A stretch of DNA of 64,000 bases from Propionispora sp. 2/2-37 (GCF_001298735.1 NZ_CYSP01000013.1:1-64000), one strand, 5' to 3'; shown: positions 20,918 to 30,472, counted from the first letter of the stretch. A program made the numbers and translations. Notes: generated by a model from the sequence alone, not told the origin.

Positions 20918-20970
20918 CAGGTTTGCCGTTAAATGAGGAAAAACAAATCCGGGATTTAACGGCAAACCTG
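20918..20970 (+). promoter_or_regulatory. intercistronic hairpin, perfect 17-bp stem
   Basis: caggtttgccgttaaat at 20918-20934 and its exact reverse complement at 20954-20970 enclose a 19-nt loop, with no T-run strong enough for a terminator. The position after the binding-protein gene matches that of the hairpin at 5947-5988 in the other importer operon. Confidence 0.72.
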
Positions 20971-21017
20971 ATTTATATATGATTATAGAAACAGAACCGG
21001 CGAGAGGAGGAATAACC

Positions 21018-21962
21018 ATGCCGGAACCGGTTGCCGGGATGCTGGATACACTGCCGGGGCGGCAACGCCAGTATAAGCGGCTGCTTACATCGCAGAAAGC
21101 GGCGCCCTACTTATTTGTTTTACCGTTCATTCTGTCTTTTTTGCTGTTTTTTCTCTATCCGATTATTTCGACCATCCTGATGAGTTTCTGTCAAATCAAC
21201 GGACCGGGAGATGAAACCTTTATCGGCTGGCAAAATTATAAAAATCTCCTTAATCCTCATTTTTTTAATGCCATTTGGGTAACGACCAAATATACGTTTT
21301 GGACGATTCTGGTACTGATCCCCTTGCCCCTGGTTTTAGCCATATGGCTGAATAAAAAGAGCACCCTGGGCAGGAATTTTTTCCGGTCGGCATTTTTTTT
21401 GCCGGCGCTTACTTCCGTCATTGTAGCCGGCTTGTTTTTCCGGCTGGCTTTTGGCGAGCAGGAGACTACAATGGTAAACTCCCTGCTGGGTTTTGTGGGC
21501 GTAAATCCTGTGGTGTGGCTGCAAAACCCGGACACCGCGATGTTTGTTATGGTGCTGTTATGCACCTGGCGTTGGCTGGGGGTTAACATCATCTATTTTT
21601 TGTCCGGTCTGCAGAGCATTCCGGAGGAGCTTTACGAATCGGCAGCGATTGACGGGGCCGGTCCGTTTCAGCAATTTTGGTACATTACCCTGCCTAGCTT
21701 AAAGCCTGTTATTATTTATGTCATTACCATCAGTGTGTACGGCGGGTATTCTATGTTTGCCGAATCCTTTGCTTTGTGGGCCAGTGCGCGTTCGCCCGGT
21801 GAAATCGGCATGACCATCGTTACCTATTTATACCAGGAAGGCTTTAACAATAATAATCTGGGACTGGGATCGGCCATCGGCATTGCCCTGCTTATGCTGG
21901 TCATGCTGGTCAATCTCGTTCAACTGTGGCTGAGCGGATTTTTCAAAAAGGAGGCTGACTAG
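21018..21962 (+). CDS. oligosaccharide ABC transporter permease 1 (AraP-like)
   Basis: The 314-residue inner-membrane protein has six predicted membrane segments (first: LFVLPFILSFLLFFLYPIIS) and the EAA loop YESAAIDGAGPFQQFWYITL that docks the ATPase. ATG 21018 follows gagaggaggaa; the frame is open back to 20979 but without a ribosome site. It is the MalF/AraP-type half of the channel; the other half overlaps its end by spacing of 1 nt. The ATPase is presumably the MsmX-like protein at 28084. Confidence 0.9.
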   Translation: MPEPVAGMLDTLPGRQRQYKRLLTSQKAAPYLFVLPFILSFLLFFLYPIISTILMSFCQINGPGDETFIGWQNYKNLLNPHFFNAIWVTTKYTFWTILVLIPLPLVLAIWLNKKSTLGRNFFRSAFFLPALTSVIVAGLFFRLAFGEQETTMVNSLLGFVGVNPVVWLQNPDTAMFVMVLLCTWRWLGVNIIYFLSGLQSIPEELYESAAIDGAGPFQQFWYITLPSLKPVIIYVITISVYGGYSMFAESFALWASARSPGEIGMTIVTYLYQEGFNNNNLGLGSAIGIALLMLVMLVNLVQLWLSGFFKKEAD

Positions 21963-21963
21963 C

Positions 21964-22809
21964 ATGTGGCCGCAAGCGGGTCGTAAACTGTCCGCCCTGA
22001 TCGTATTGGTGATACTGGGAGTGGTTGCCGTTTTTTGTTTAGCACCCTTCTTCTTTTTGGTAATATCTTCTTTGCGTCCCGGTGTGGAGATGGTCCGGCA
22101 TGGTATTTCGTTTACCATTGATTTCGGAGCCTTAAATTTGAATAATTATGTATTGCTGGTTGCCGGCAAGGACGGTATCTATCTGTCCTGGTACCTTAAC
22201 AGTGTCGTCATTACGGTTATACATACCCTGTTGTCGCTGCTCTTAACCTCAATGGTGGGCTATGGGCTGGCCGTATACAATTTCCGCGGGAGAAATCTTA
22301 TCTTTACCATCGTGCTGATCGTCATGATGATTCCGGTGGAGATTCTTATCCTGCCGTTGTATAAACTATCCATCAACCTGAAGATTATCGATACCTATCT
22401 GGGGGTTATACTGCCGTTTATGGTAGCGCCTTCCTCAATATTTTTCTTCCGGCAGTATGCGGCAACCTTGCCGAAGGAACTGATGGATGCGGGACGGATC
22501 GACGGCTGCGGCGAATTCAGGATTTTCTTTCAGATCATGGCGCCATTGATGGTACCGGCTTTCGGCGCCATGGGGATATTACAGGCCATGTTCAGCTGGA
22601 ACAGTTTTGTCTGGCCGCTGATCGTGCTGCGTTCCAACGATATGCTGACCCTGCCGATCGGCCTGCAATCCCTGCTTACCCCGTACGGAAATAATTATGA
22701 TCTGCTGTTCCCCGGGGCGGTGATGTCGGTCATCCCCATCGTTATTCTGTTCATATTAAATCAAAAAGCCTTTATTTCCGGATTGACTGTGGGGGGAGTC
22801 AAAGGCTGA
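21964..22809 (+). CDS. oligosaccharide ABC transporter permease 2 (AraQ-like)
   Basis: The 281-residue inner-membrane protein is the MalG/AraQ-type permease with six membrane segments. It shows the EAA motif LMDAGRIDGCGEFRIFFQIM and the usual C-terminal FISGLTVGGVKG. It starts 1 nt after the stop of the first permease, so the two are translationally coupled. It works with the lipoprotein at 19584 to import arabino-oligosaccharides. Confidence 0.91.
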   Translation: MWPQAGRKLSALIVLVILGVVAVFCLAPFFFLVISSLRPGVEMVRHGISFTIDFGALNLNNYVLLVAGKDGIYLSWYLNSVVITVIHTLLSLLLTSMVGYGLAVYNFRGRNLIFTIVLIVMMIPVEILILPLYKLSINLKIIDTYLGVILPFMVAPSSIFFFRQYAATLPKELMDAGRIDGCGEFRIFFQIMAPLMVPAFGAMGILQAMFSWNSFVWPLIVLRSNDMLTLPIGLQSLLTPYGNNYDLLFPGAVMSVIPIVILFILNQKAFISGLTVGGVKG

Positions 22810-22851
22810 CGGCTAATATTGTGTCCCGGTAAATTCAAAGGAGGCAGAAGC

Positions 22852-24354
22852 ATGAACAAAGCCAAATGTATAGTGGATAAGGATTATGTAATAGCGGAAG
22901 TTGATCCCCGTTTATATGGTTCGTTTATCGAACATTTGGGACGGGCGGTTTATTCCGGCATTTACGAACCGGATCATCCGGCAGCCGATGAGCAGGGGTT
23001 TCGCCAGGATGTCATTGGGCTGGTAAAAGAACTGGGGGTGCCTATTGTACGCTATCCCGGCGGCAATTTTGTATCCGGTTATAACTGGACCGACGGCATC
23101 GGACCGAAACACTTGCGCCCCCGCCGTTTAGATTACGCCTGGCAGTCGGTAGAAAGCAACCAGGTGGGTATTGACGAATTTGTTGACTGGTGCAAAAAGG
23201 CCGGTACAAAGCCGATGGCGGCCGTCAATCTGGGAACGGGAACGCCGCAGGAGGCCGGCTATATGATGGAATATTGCAACTATCCTGCAGGAACCTATTG
23301 GAGTGATTTGCGCATTCGAAACGGCCATAAAGACCCGCATAATATCAAGGTATGGTGTCTGGGCAACGAAATGGACGGACCCTGGCAGACCTGTTCTTTA
23401 AGTGCTGAAGACTACGGCAAGAAGGCCCGGGAAACCGCTAAAATTCTGAAATGGATTGATCCCGCGGCGGAACTGGTCGTGTGTGGCAGTGCTTCGCCCT
23501 GGATGCCCAGTTATCCCGAATGGGACCGGGTGGTGCTGGAACATACCTATGAACAGGCCGACTATATTTCCCTGCACCGGTATTATGAAAATGAGGAGAA
23601 TATCGAAAACTTCCTGGCTTCGTTTGCCGATATGGATGCTTTTATCAGGACAGTGGCCGCTGCCGCCGACTATGTGAAAGCGAAAACGCGCAGCAAAAAA
23701 GTCATGAAACTATCCTTTGACGAGTGGAATGTCTGGTATATCAAAAAACAAACCCGCGTGCCCTGGGCCGAGGCCCCGGCCATTCTGGAGGATCAGTATT
23801 CGCTGCTGGATGCGCTGGTGTTTGGCGGCATGCTCTGTACCTTGTTAAATCACTGCGACCGGGTAAGAATGGCTTGTCTGGCCCAACTGGTCAATGTCAT
23901 TGCGCCGATCTTTACGGAAAAGGGCGGCAGGGTACTTAAACAGGCCACCTATTATCCTTTTCAACAAGTTTCTGCCTATGGCCGGGGGACTGCCCTCAAG
24001 ACACTGACCACATCAGAAAAAGTGGAAACCGGATTATATGGTGAGGTGCCGGCGTTGCAGACTGCGGCGACCTATAATGAAACGGACGGAAGCGTAACCG
24101 TGTTTGTCTTGAACAGTCATCGAACGGAGAATTCCGAGTTCACCGTTGATTTACGTTCCTTTGGTCATGCAACCATGCTGGAGCATAGCATTATGGACGG
24201 TCCGGACTTGTTTGCGCAAAATACCTTTGAAGCGCCTTTTACCGTGATGCCCCACACCAGACCCGCCGGCGAGGGAGCAGCGCCTTTTACCGTAAAACTG
24301 CCAAAGCTGTCCTGGAATGTATTGCGCTTTTCCGTGGCTAAGGCCGGGCTGTAA
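22852..24354 (+). CDS. abfA: GH51 alpha-N-arabinofuranosidase
   Basis: The 500-residue enzyme removes alpha-L-arabinofuranosyl units. The retaining catalytic pair is visible: acid/base E173 in WCLGNEMDGPW and nucleophile E291 in LSFDEWNVW. Other family motifs are YGSFIEHLGRAVYSGIYEPD and VRYPGGNFVSGYNWTDGIGP. ATG 22852 follows aggaggcag; upstream in-frame codons from 22819 lack a ribosome site. No signal peptide is present, so it is cytoplasmic and acts on what the AraNPQ-type importer brings in. A C-terminal beta-sandwich (alpha-L-AF_C) completes the usual length. Confidence 0.95.
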   Translation: MNKAKCIVDKDYVIAEVDPRLYGSFIEHLGRAVYSGIYEPDHPAADEQGFRQDVIGLVKELGVPIVRYPGGNFVSGYNWTDGIGPKHLRPRRLDYAWQSVESNQVGIDEFVDWCKKAGTKPMAAVNLGTGTPQEAGYMMEYCNYPAGTYWSDLRIRNGHKDPHNIKVWCLGNEMDGPWQTCSLSAEDYGKKARETAKILKWIDPAAELVVCGSASPWMPSYPEWDRVVLEHTYEQADYISLHRYYENEENIENFLASFADMDAFIRTVAAAADYVKAKTRSKKVMKLSFDEWNVWYIKKQTRVPWAEAPAILEDQYSLLDALVFGGMLCTLLNHCDRVRMACLAQLVNVIAPIFTEKGGRVLKQATYYPFQQVSAYGRGTALKTLTTSEKVETGLYGEVPALQTAATYNETDGSVTVFVLNSHRTENSEFTVDLRSFGHATMLEHSIMDGPDLFAQNTFEAPFTVMPHTRPAGEGAAPFTVKLPKLSWNVLRFSVAKAGL

Positions 24355-24504
24355 TCGAAAAGCAAAGCACAGTAGTTTCCAGAATAATACAAAATTTTTG
24401 CTTCCTGGTATGGTACAATAAGAGCAAATTAGCAGGATGTATGAATCAATACCGCCGGTGTTCATTAGAACGAGCGGAGAAGGCCGGGATAGCCTGGAGC
24501 GCGT

Positions 24505-26400
24505 ATGAGCCGATTTTTTACAGGAAACAGAACTGTTTTCAGAATGGTACAAAAATTCAGGAACCTAAAGATCAGGAGCAGGCTGGTACTTCTTTTTATC
24601 GTATTGGCCCTGATACCCTGTGTAGTCAGCGTTTTTCTGGCGTATAAGAATTCCCGCGATGCGATTGAAAACAAAATCAGCACTTATTCTGTGCAGGTTA
24701 TGAACCAGGTCAGCCAAAACATGCGCAGGGAACTGGACAGGCTGCAGAACGACAGTGTGGAAATTGCATTTTCCGATGTGGTTCAGCAAACCCTGGCGGA
24801 CTTTGACCGGCTGAGCGAGTGGGAGGTCGAAAAAACGAAATATGTCATGCGGGACAATCTGGCCAAGAAGTTTTTTTACTTGCATGATGTGACCGACGTG
24901 CTGATTTATACCCGGGAAAAACATAAAATCAGTGCTTACGGGGATATCGGTTTTTCCCTTAATTTGCGGCAAGATTATCTGAAGGATTATCTTCAGTTGC
25001 TGCATGACGCCGGAGGCGGTGTAGTCTGGTCCCCGGTAAACTCTGCCAATGAGTATTATCTGGTTAAATATGCCACCAGTGCCGAACGGCTCAACCGAAG
25101 CAACGGGCTGCTTCTGGGACGGGCTATTAAATCACTGACAGAAGGAAATATTCTTGGCTATCTGATTATCCGGATCAATGAGAGTCATTTGACCAATATC
25201 TATAAAGATACGGATATTGGCAGCGATGCTGATATTTTTGTGATCGATGCCAACGGACTGGTGATTTCCAGCCGCAGTCCCAGAGTGCCGGTCAGCACGG
25301 TTTTTCCTGATGCCGCCATGGTTAATAAAATCGGATCATGGGAAAAAACAGGGCAGCATGTTTTCCCTTATAAGCTGGATGGAAAGGAATATTTGATCTC
25401 TTTTGCTCCCATCGAAGGTGTTAACTGGTATGTGGTTAGCACCATTCCCTACGCGTACCTCAATTCCGATTCTGAAAAGATCTTGATGGGAGCGATATTT
25501 ATCAGTACCAGTTGTTTTATCCTGGCGGTATTTTTGTCCTATTTTTTTGCAGCTACCATTCTGGCTCCGCTGCGGCGGTTGCGTAAGGCCATGTATCAGG
25601 CTCAGCAGGGCAACCTTTCCATCAGCGTCAATGATACCTATAGCGACGAAATCGGAGAAGTCACTCAGCACTTTGACAACATGTTGAATGAAATCAACCA
25701 TTTGATGGACAACGTCAAACATAAGGAAAATCAAAAAAGAAGGGCGGAGCTTAAAGCCCTGCAGGCGCAGATCAATCCGCATTTTTTGTCCAATACGCTG
25801 AATATTGTCAAGTTCCTGGCGAAGAATCAGGGGGCCCACAATATTGAAGAAATCGTTACCTCTCTAATTCAGTTGTTTCATGTGGCGGTGGGCAAGGGAG
25901 ACGATCTCATTACTGTCCGGGAAGAAATCGAATATGTCCAAAACTACATCAATATCCAGGAGTACAGGTATCTCAACAAATTCCAATTTCATTTTGAAAT
26001 GGAACCGGATATTCTCGACTGCCTGCTGCCCCGGCTGCTGTTACAGCCGATTGTGGAAAATGCTTTAATTCATGGCATCGGACCGATGGAGGGGCAGGGC
26101 ATGGTGGTGGTCAAGGGGTTTCTGTACGACCAGTCCATAAAATTTATGGTTACGGATAACGGGGTTGGGATACCGGAGGAAAAACTGAAAACGTTGTTAG
26201 CGGAGAATTCCGGTGCGGGCAGGCGGCAGGGCGGCATCGGAATCAGCAATGTGAACGAACGGATCAAAATGTATTTTGGCGCTCCTTTCGGCGTGACGCT
26301 GGAAAGCGTGCCGGATCTTTATACAACGGTTGAAATCACACTGCCGGTAGTCAGAAAAGGCGAAACTTTTCCTAGAGGGACGCTTAACGCCGGTGATTAA
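24505..26400 (+). CDS. sensor histidine kinase, YesM type
   Basis: The 631-residue membrane protein has a first membrane segment (LVLLFIVLALIPCVVSVFLA, about 28-47), a large extracytoplasmic Cache-type sensor, a second membrane segment (about 328-350), a HAMP domain, the His_kinase box with the phospho-accepting histidine in LQAQINPHFLSNTLN (about H426) and a HATPase domain (VENALIHG, about 516). It is the sensor partner of the response regulator 42 nt downstream. YesM/YesN pairs next to family-1 sugar importers usually induce them on oligosaccharides; here arabinan fragments are likely. ATG 24544 is an alternative start. Confidence 0.9.
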   Translation: MSRFFTGNRTVFRMVQKFRNLKIRSRLVLLFIVLALIPCVVSVFLAYKNSRDAIENKISTYSVQVMNQVSQNMRRELDRLQNDSVEIAFSDVVQQTLADFDRLSEWEVEKTKYVMRDNLAKKFFYLHDVTDVLIYTREKHKISAYGDIGFSLNLRQDYLKDYLQLLHDAGGGVVWSPVNSANEYYLVKYATSAERLNRSNGLLLGRAIKSLTEGNILGYLIIRINESHLTNIYKDTDIGSDADIFVIDANGLVISSRSPRVPVSTVFPDAAMVNKIGSWEKTGQHVFPYKLDGKEYLISFAPIEGVNWYVVSTIPYAYLNSDSEKILMGAIFISTSCFILAVFLSYFFAATILAPLRRLRKAMYQAQQGNLSISVNDTYSDEIGEVTQHFDNMLNEINHLMDNVKHKENQKRRAELKALQAQINPHFLSNTLNIVKFLAKNQGAHNIEEIVTSLIQLFHVAVGKGDDLITVREEIEYVQNYINIQEYRYLNKFQFHFEMEPDILDCLLPRLLLQPIVENALIHGIGPMEGQGMVVVKGFLYDQSIKFMVTDNGVGIPEEKLKTLLAENSGAGRRQGGIGISNVNERIKMYFGAPFGVTLESVPDLYTTVEITLPVVRKGETFPRGTLNAGD

Positions 26401-26442
26401 AACAGCAAATCATACCGCCGGAGGTGCAAGGAAGGTGGACAG

Positions 26443-28056
26443 ATGTTCAGGGTGTTAATCGTAGATGATGATTTTACCGCACGGGCCAGTTACCGCACCA
26501 TGATCGACTGGCATCAATCCGGTTTTGAAATATGCGGTGAGGCTACCAATGGACAGAATGCGGTTCAGTTGCTGGAGCAAGAGAACCCGGATATTGTTAT
26601 CGTGGATATGAATATGCCGGTGATGGACGGTGTGGCCTTGATCGGGTATCTGGCAGAACATTATCCCGATATTAAGACTATTGCTCTCAGTGGATATGAT
26701 GATTTTGCTTATGTTAAAGAAAGTCTGAAGCATGGGGCACTGGACTATCTGTTAAAACATAAGCTGGATGCGGAAGCGCTGCTTCATGTCCTTCAGTTGG
26801 CCGGCGATAAGATCAGCCGGGAGCATAAACTAAAAAAACAAATTAGCCAAAGCCGCGATATACTGCGGCACGACTTTATCAAACGCCTGGTACAGGGAGA
26901 GATCGGCAATGCAGCCGCTATACGAGAGAATATCAGAGAGCTGGGCTTGCCCCTGGAAGCCGGCTATTTGTCGGTAGTAGTGGCGGCTCTTGACGATTAC
27001 CGGCTGATGAAGCAGCGGTTTACCCGGGAGGAACTTCACCATTTGCGGGCGTCGGCTGCTGACATGGTCGAAGAAATATTGCGGGATATGGGAAATGCCG
27101 TTATGTCCTTTGTCAATGAGGAAAAGTTTGTTATCCTCTTTTGCTTTGGCAGTATCCGCAGTGAATTATATATTTATAACCATGTTTCAACCACCGTGAA
27201 TCGCATTCAGGCAAGCCTGCAGCGTTACCTCAATGTGACGGCCTGTTTCAGTTTAGGCAGGTTGTTCAATCAGATCGGCGACATCAGCAAGTTTTACCGT
27301 TCAGCGGATGAACTGTTGAATGAAAAGATTATCGCGGGAAGAAACCGGATTTTCCGGGAGGCCGCGCAGCCCGGCGGCAGCCCGGGATTCTTTAATCTGG
27401 ATTTGCAGGACGAAAAACAGATAATGGCGGCTATTAAAACGGGCAATATGGGACAGATTCAGGATTATATTGAAGAAATTTTCCATAAGATCATTGTACT
27501 TAAGGTAAACTACAAATCCATACAAATGATTTGCGGTGAACTGATCGGCATCGCCAACCGGATTGCCCGGGAGTCCTCCATAGCTGTCAAAGACATCTAT
27601 AACACCAAAGACATTCCCTATGAGGAAATGAAAAAATGCGAAACCATCGCCGAGGTGAAACATTGGATTCTCGGCGTGTACGAACGGTTGGCAGCGCTGC
27701 TTCTGGCCGATGAAAGCAGCGCCCGCTATACGGAATTAACCAGGAAGGCAATTGAGTTTATCCGTCATAACTATGCGAAAGATATATCGTTAAACCAGGC
27801 GGCGGAGCATATCGGCAGCAACAGTTCCTATCTCAGCCGGATATTTAAGGATGACTGCGGTATGGGTTTTGTGGAATATGTAAATCATGTTCGGGTGCAG
27901 CAGGCTAAGTATCTAATGGAAAGCACCGACATAAAACTTAAGGAAATTGTCCGGCTGGCGGGCTTTAACAACTATACTTATTTTTTTAAGGTATTCAAAA
28001 TGATTGCCGGTGTCACGCCGCTGGAATATAAAGGACAATGCCAAAAGGCGCTGTAA
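26443..28056 (+). CDS. response regulator, YesN type, with AraC DNA-binding domain
   Basis: The 537-residue protein has an N-terminal receiver with phospho-acceptor D55 (IVIVDMNMPVMDG) and the acidic pocket near residues 8-10 (VDDD), a long helical linker, and a C-terminal AraC double helix-turn-helix (ISLNQAAEHIGSNSSYLSRI, then IVRLAGFNNYTYFFKVFKMI). It probably activates the importer/GH51 unit under control of the YesM kinase encoded just before it. Length is normal for YesN. Confidence 0.9.
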   Translation: MFRVLIVDDDFTARASYRTMIDWHQSGFEICGEATNGQNAVQLLEQENPDIVIVDMNMPVMDGVALIGYLAEHYPDIKTIALSGYDDFAYVKESLKHGALDYLLKHKLDAEALLHVLQLAGDKISREHKLKKQISQSRDILRHDFIKRLVQGEIGNAAAIRENIRELGLPLEAGYLSVVVAALDDYRLMKQRFTREELHHLRASAADMVEEILRDMGNAVMSFVNEEKFVILFCFGSIRSELYIYNHVSTTVNRIQASLQRYLNVTACFSLGRLFNQIGDISKFYRSADELLNEKIIAGRNRIFREAAQPGGSPGFFNLDLQDEKQIMAAIKTGNMGQIQDYIEEIFHKIIVLKVNYKSIQMICGELIGIANRIARESSIAVKDIYNTKDIPYEEMKKCETIAEVKHWILGVYERLAALLLADESSARYTELTRKAIEFIRHNYAKDISLNQAAEHIGSNSSYLSRIFKDDCGMGFVEYVNHVRVQQAKYLMESTDIKLKEIVRLAGFNNYTYFFKVFKMIAGVTPLEYKGQCQKAL

Positions 28057-28083
28057 GTGCAGGCCGGCAAGGGAGGAAAAACC

Positions 28084-29187
28084 GTGGCAAAAGTGGTATT
28101 GGAAAATGTATATAAACGATTTGGCGAAGCCGAAATCGTAAAGGACTTCAATTTAGAGATTCATGATGAAGAGATGATTGTATTGGTGGGGCCTTCCGGC
28201 TGCGGCAAATCCACTACGCTGAGAATGATTGCCGGACTGGAGGGGATCACTTCCGGCCAGGTGTATGTGGGTGACCGGGTGGTGAATGACTTAACGCCGA
28301 AAGAACGGGATATTGCCATGGTGTTTCAGAATTATGCGCTGTATCCGCATATGAATGTGTACGATAATATGGCTTTCAGTTTAAAAATAAAAAAAATGCC
28401 GAAGGCGGAAATAGACCAAAAGGTAAGGGAAACCGCACGGATCTTACAAATAGAACATTTGCTGGCACGCAAGCCCAAGGCACTTTCCGGCGGACAACGC
28501 CAGCGTGTGGCCATGGGGCGGGCGATTGTACGGGAACCGGCTGTGTTCCTGATGGATGAGCCGCTGTCCAATCTGGACGCCAAGCTGCGGGGCAGCATGC
28601 GGGCCGAGGTGCTGCGCCTGCACCAGCGTCTGAAAACCACCACCATTTACGTCACCCATGATCAGACTGAAGCAATGACCATGGGCGACCGGATCGTGGT
28701 CATGAAGGATGGAGTTATTCAGCAGGTGGATACCCCCATGAACTTATATAGTTCTCCGAAAAACTTATTCGTAGCCGGGTTTATCGGCAATCCGCCGATG
28801 AATTTTATGAAGGCCGTTTTGACACGGGAAAATGATGAGCTTTATCTGGCTGGAGCCGGGTTTAAGGTGTTGATTCCCCGCGGCAAAATATCTGATATGC
28901 CTGGCTGCAACCGGGAGGTCATCTTTGGTATCCGTCCGGAACATATTCATGACGAAGGGATAATGCTGGATACGTTCCCACAGGCACGGTTTATAGCCAC
29001 GGTAGAAGTGGTAGAGCTATTAGGTGCCGACGTTTTATTGCATTTAAGCCTTAACGGCCAGGAAATCCGCGCCAGTTTGCCGGCCCGGAATACGTACAGG
29101 GCGGGGGAGGCAGTTACCATGGTATTTGATATGAATAAGATGCATCTGTTTGACCCGGTTAGCGAATTGGCCTGTGCTGGCGACTGA
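28084..29187 (+). CDS. carbohydrate ABC transporter ATPase, MsmX/UgpC type
   Basis: The 367-residue protein is the ATPase for oligosaccharide importers. Walker A is GPSGCGKST (about 36-44), the signature is LSGGQRQRVAMGRAIV, Walker B is VFLMDEPLSNLDAKLR, and the C-terminal TOBE domain holds EVIFGIRPEHIHDEG. It starts at GTG 28084 behind gggagg; the frame open from 28057 is the tail of the previous stop region. In Bacilli MsmX is encoded away from its permeases, but here it closes the araNPQ-abfA-yesMN group, so it probably serves this importer. Confidence 0.92.
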   Translation: MAKVVLENVYKRFGEAEIVKDFNLEIHDEEMIVLVGPSGCGKSTTLRMIAGLEGITSGQVYVGDRVVNDLTPKERDIAMVFQNYALYPHMNVYDNMAFSLKIKKMPKAEIDQKVRETARILQIEHLLARKPKALSGGQRQRVAMGRAIVREPAVFLMDEPLSNLDAKLRGSMRAEVLRLHQRLKTTTIYVTHDQTEAMTMGDRIVVMKDGVIQQVDTPMNLYSSPKNLFVAGFIGNPPMNFMKAVLTRENDELYLAGAGFKVLIPRGKISDMPGCNREVIFGIRPEHIHDEGIMLDTFPQARFIATVEVVELLGADVLLHLSLNGQEIRASLPARNTYRAGEAVTMVFDMNKMHLFDPVSELACAGD

Positions 29188-29232
29188 TGGCAGCAGGTGA
29201 AAGCTTTTCCTGCCCGGGAAGTATTTGGCCAC

Positions 29233-29261
29233 TTGGCTTCTGTTCTCAACTGTGTTATAAT
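29233..29261 (+). promoter_or_regulatory. sigma-70 type promoter for tmRNA
   Basis: TTGGCT at 29233-29238 and TATAAT at 29256-29261 are separated by exactly 17 bp. Transcription should start near 29268, about 43 nt before the mature tmRNA 5' end. Confidence 0.75.
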
Positions 29262-29310
29262 AAACGGTACAGTTAAGAAGCGTGATATCGTTGCAGTACA
29301 ACTTCTATCG

Positions 29311-29659
29311 GGGGGCGTAATGGTTTCGACAGGGGTAGTTGTGGCATGGGTAGCGAGCCGGGGTTCCATCAGCCCGTTGAAACGGTGGACTTAAAGTAAA
29401 AGCAAACGAAGATTACGCTTTAGCAGCTTAATGCTAACGTCCTACTCTCCCTCTTCCTGCGGGGCGGGATAGGGCGTCAACTAGCAGGATACCTGAGGTC
29501 TCATTCTCCGCGGACCGACTGGGAAACTTTAACGAGATAGCACCGGCGAAGCCTGTCTGTAGGCGTCAATGGAGCGAAATTCTAAATTACAGACTGCGCT
29601 CGGAGAGACCCGTGTAGCGGCACCTTTGGACAGGAGTTCGATTCTCCTCGCCTCCACCA
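29311..29659 (+). ncRNA. ssrA: transfer-messenger RNA
   Basis: This is tmRNA, which rescues stalled ribosomes and tags the nascent peptide. The 5' GGGGGCG pairs with CGCCTCC before the encoded ACCA end at 29656-29659, forming the tRNA-like acceptor stem. The tRNA-like T-arm is ggagttcgattctcc and the D-like part taatggtttcgacagg is conserved. The tag frame reads gcaaacgaagattacgcttt onward, ANEDYALAA followed by a double-purpose stop, with a preceding AGTAAAAGC resume region. Length (349 nt) is normal. It has its own promoter at 29233. Confidence 0.96.
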
Positions 29660-29698
29660 ATCAAAACCACCTTTTTTACAAATATAGGAAGTCTTGAG

Positions 29699-29750
29699 AA
29701 CCGCGAATTGTCTGGCTTTGTGACGGACAGTGAGCGGTTTTTTGCTTTTT
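29699..29750 (+). terminator. hairpin terminator downstream of tmRNA
   Basis: aaccgc (29699-29704) pairs with gcggtt (29734-29739), with partial inner pairing, and is followed by ttttgcttttt. Confidence 0.6.
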
Positions 29751-29861
29751 ACAGGCGATTTATTGCCGTAGTCTAAAAAATAGAAATTTTAACTGCAATA
29801 AAACGGAATTATTTCTATTGTAATAAGTAGAGCTGATTTTAAGTAAAGGAGAGCAGTAGAA

Positions 29862-30065
29862 TGGTTTGGGATTGATTGTTTCGCTGGTCTATTGCCAGAG
29901 CGGCCGTCCGCTGTATAGGGCGGCTGGTTTGGGGGCTATAGGCAAATTATCATCGTGATGATGGCCTTTCTTTTGATGGCCGTCGTGGCATCGTTCATTT
30001 CGCTGGCACCGCATAAGGAAGAGGAGATGCCGGTTGAAAACCGGCAGGTCATGGCTAGATCGTAG
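29862..30065 (+). pseudogene. degenerate membrane-protein remnant (possibly MFS C-terminus)
   Basis: Two plus-strand frames together read GLGLIVSLVYCQSGRPLYRA, then after a frameshift near 29945 MMAFLLMAVVASFISLAPHK followed by EEEMPVENRQVMARS and a stop. A last hydrophobic helix with a charged tail is typical of the end of MFS transporters, but the piece is too short to be sure. There is no start codon and no ribosome site. Confidence 0.4.
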
Positions 30066-30137
30066 CACTCCTGGGGAGTTCGACCCTTTATGGACAATGA
30101 AAACAATAATGGGAGCAAATTTTTCGCTGGGCAATAT

Positions 30138-30168
30138 AAAACCAGGCTATGACATGCAGCCTGGTTTT
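30138..30168 (+). terminator. hairpin terminator
   Basis: aaaaccaggct (30138-30148) and agcctggtttt (30158-30168) form an 11-bp stem with a 9-nt loop, and a T/A-rich tail follows. It ends the remnant region. Confidence 0.7.
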
Positions 30169-30472
30169 ATTATTGTTGTAACAAGTGGTGCAAGTGAAAC
30201 TCTGGGGGCCTGCTCCGCTCAGTGGCTTACAAAACGGATACCGCTCTATGTCCAGCCGTCCGCTGCTTGCGGCGTTTTGTTGACGCTGCACTCTCCCGTC
30301 CAGCCACCGCTAACGCTTAGAGCCGTAAAGCGAAGTATGTTCAGTGGGAGCACCTACACAAAAGATATCAATTTGAAAGGCATCTTTTATTGAGGATACA
30401 CCCGGATATTAGATTATAAAATATTTAAGTCAAGAAGCGTCCTCCAAGAACTAGAATTGTCCTCAAGAGTTC
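30169..30472. other. intergenic, no gene recognised
   Basis: No coding or RNA gene could be supported. The GC-rich stretch 30235-30350 holds two copies of cgtccagcc and may be a relic; the last 70 nt before the LysR stop are AT-rich. Confidence 0.4.

Noticed and set aside
30034..30393. 119-codon frame in the tmRNA-LysR gap
   Set aside because: It crosses a strong terminator hairpin and has random-looking composition.
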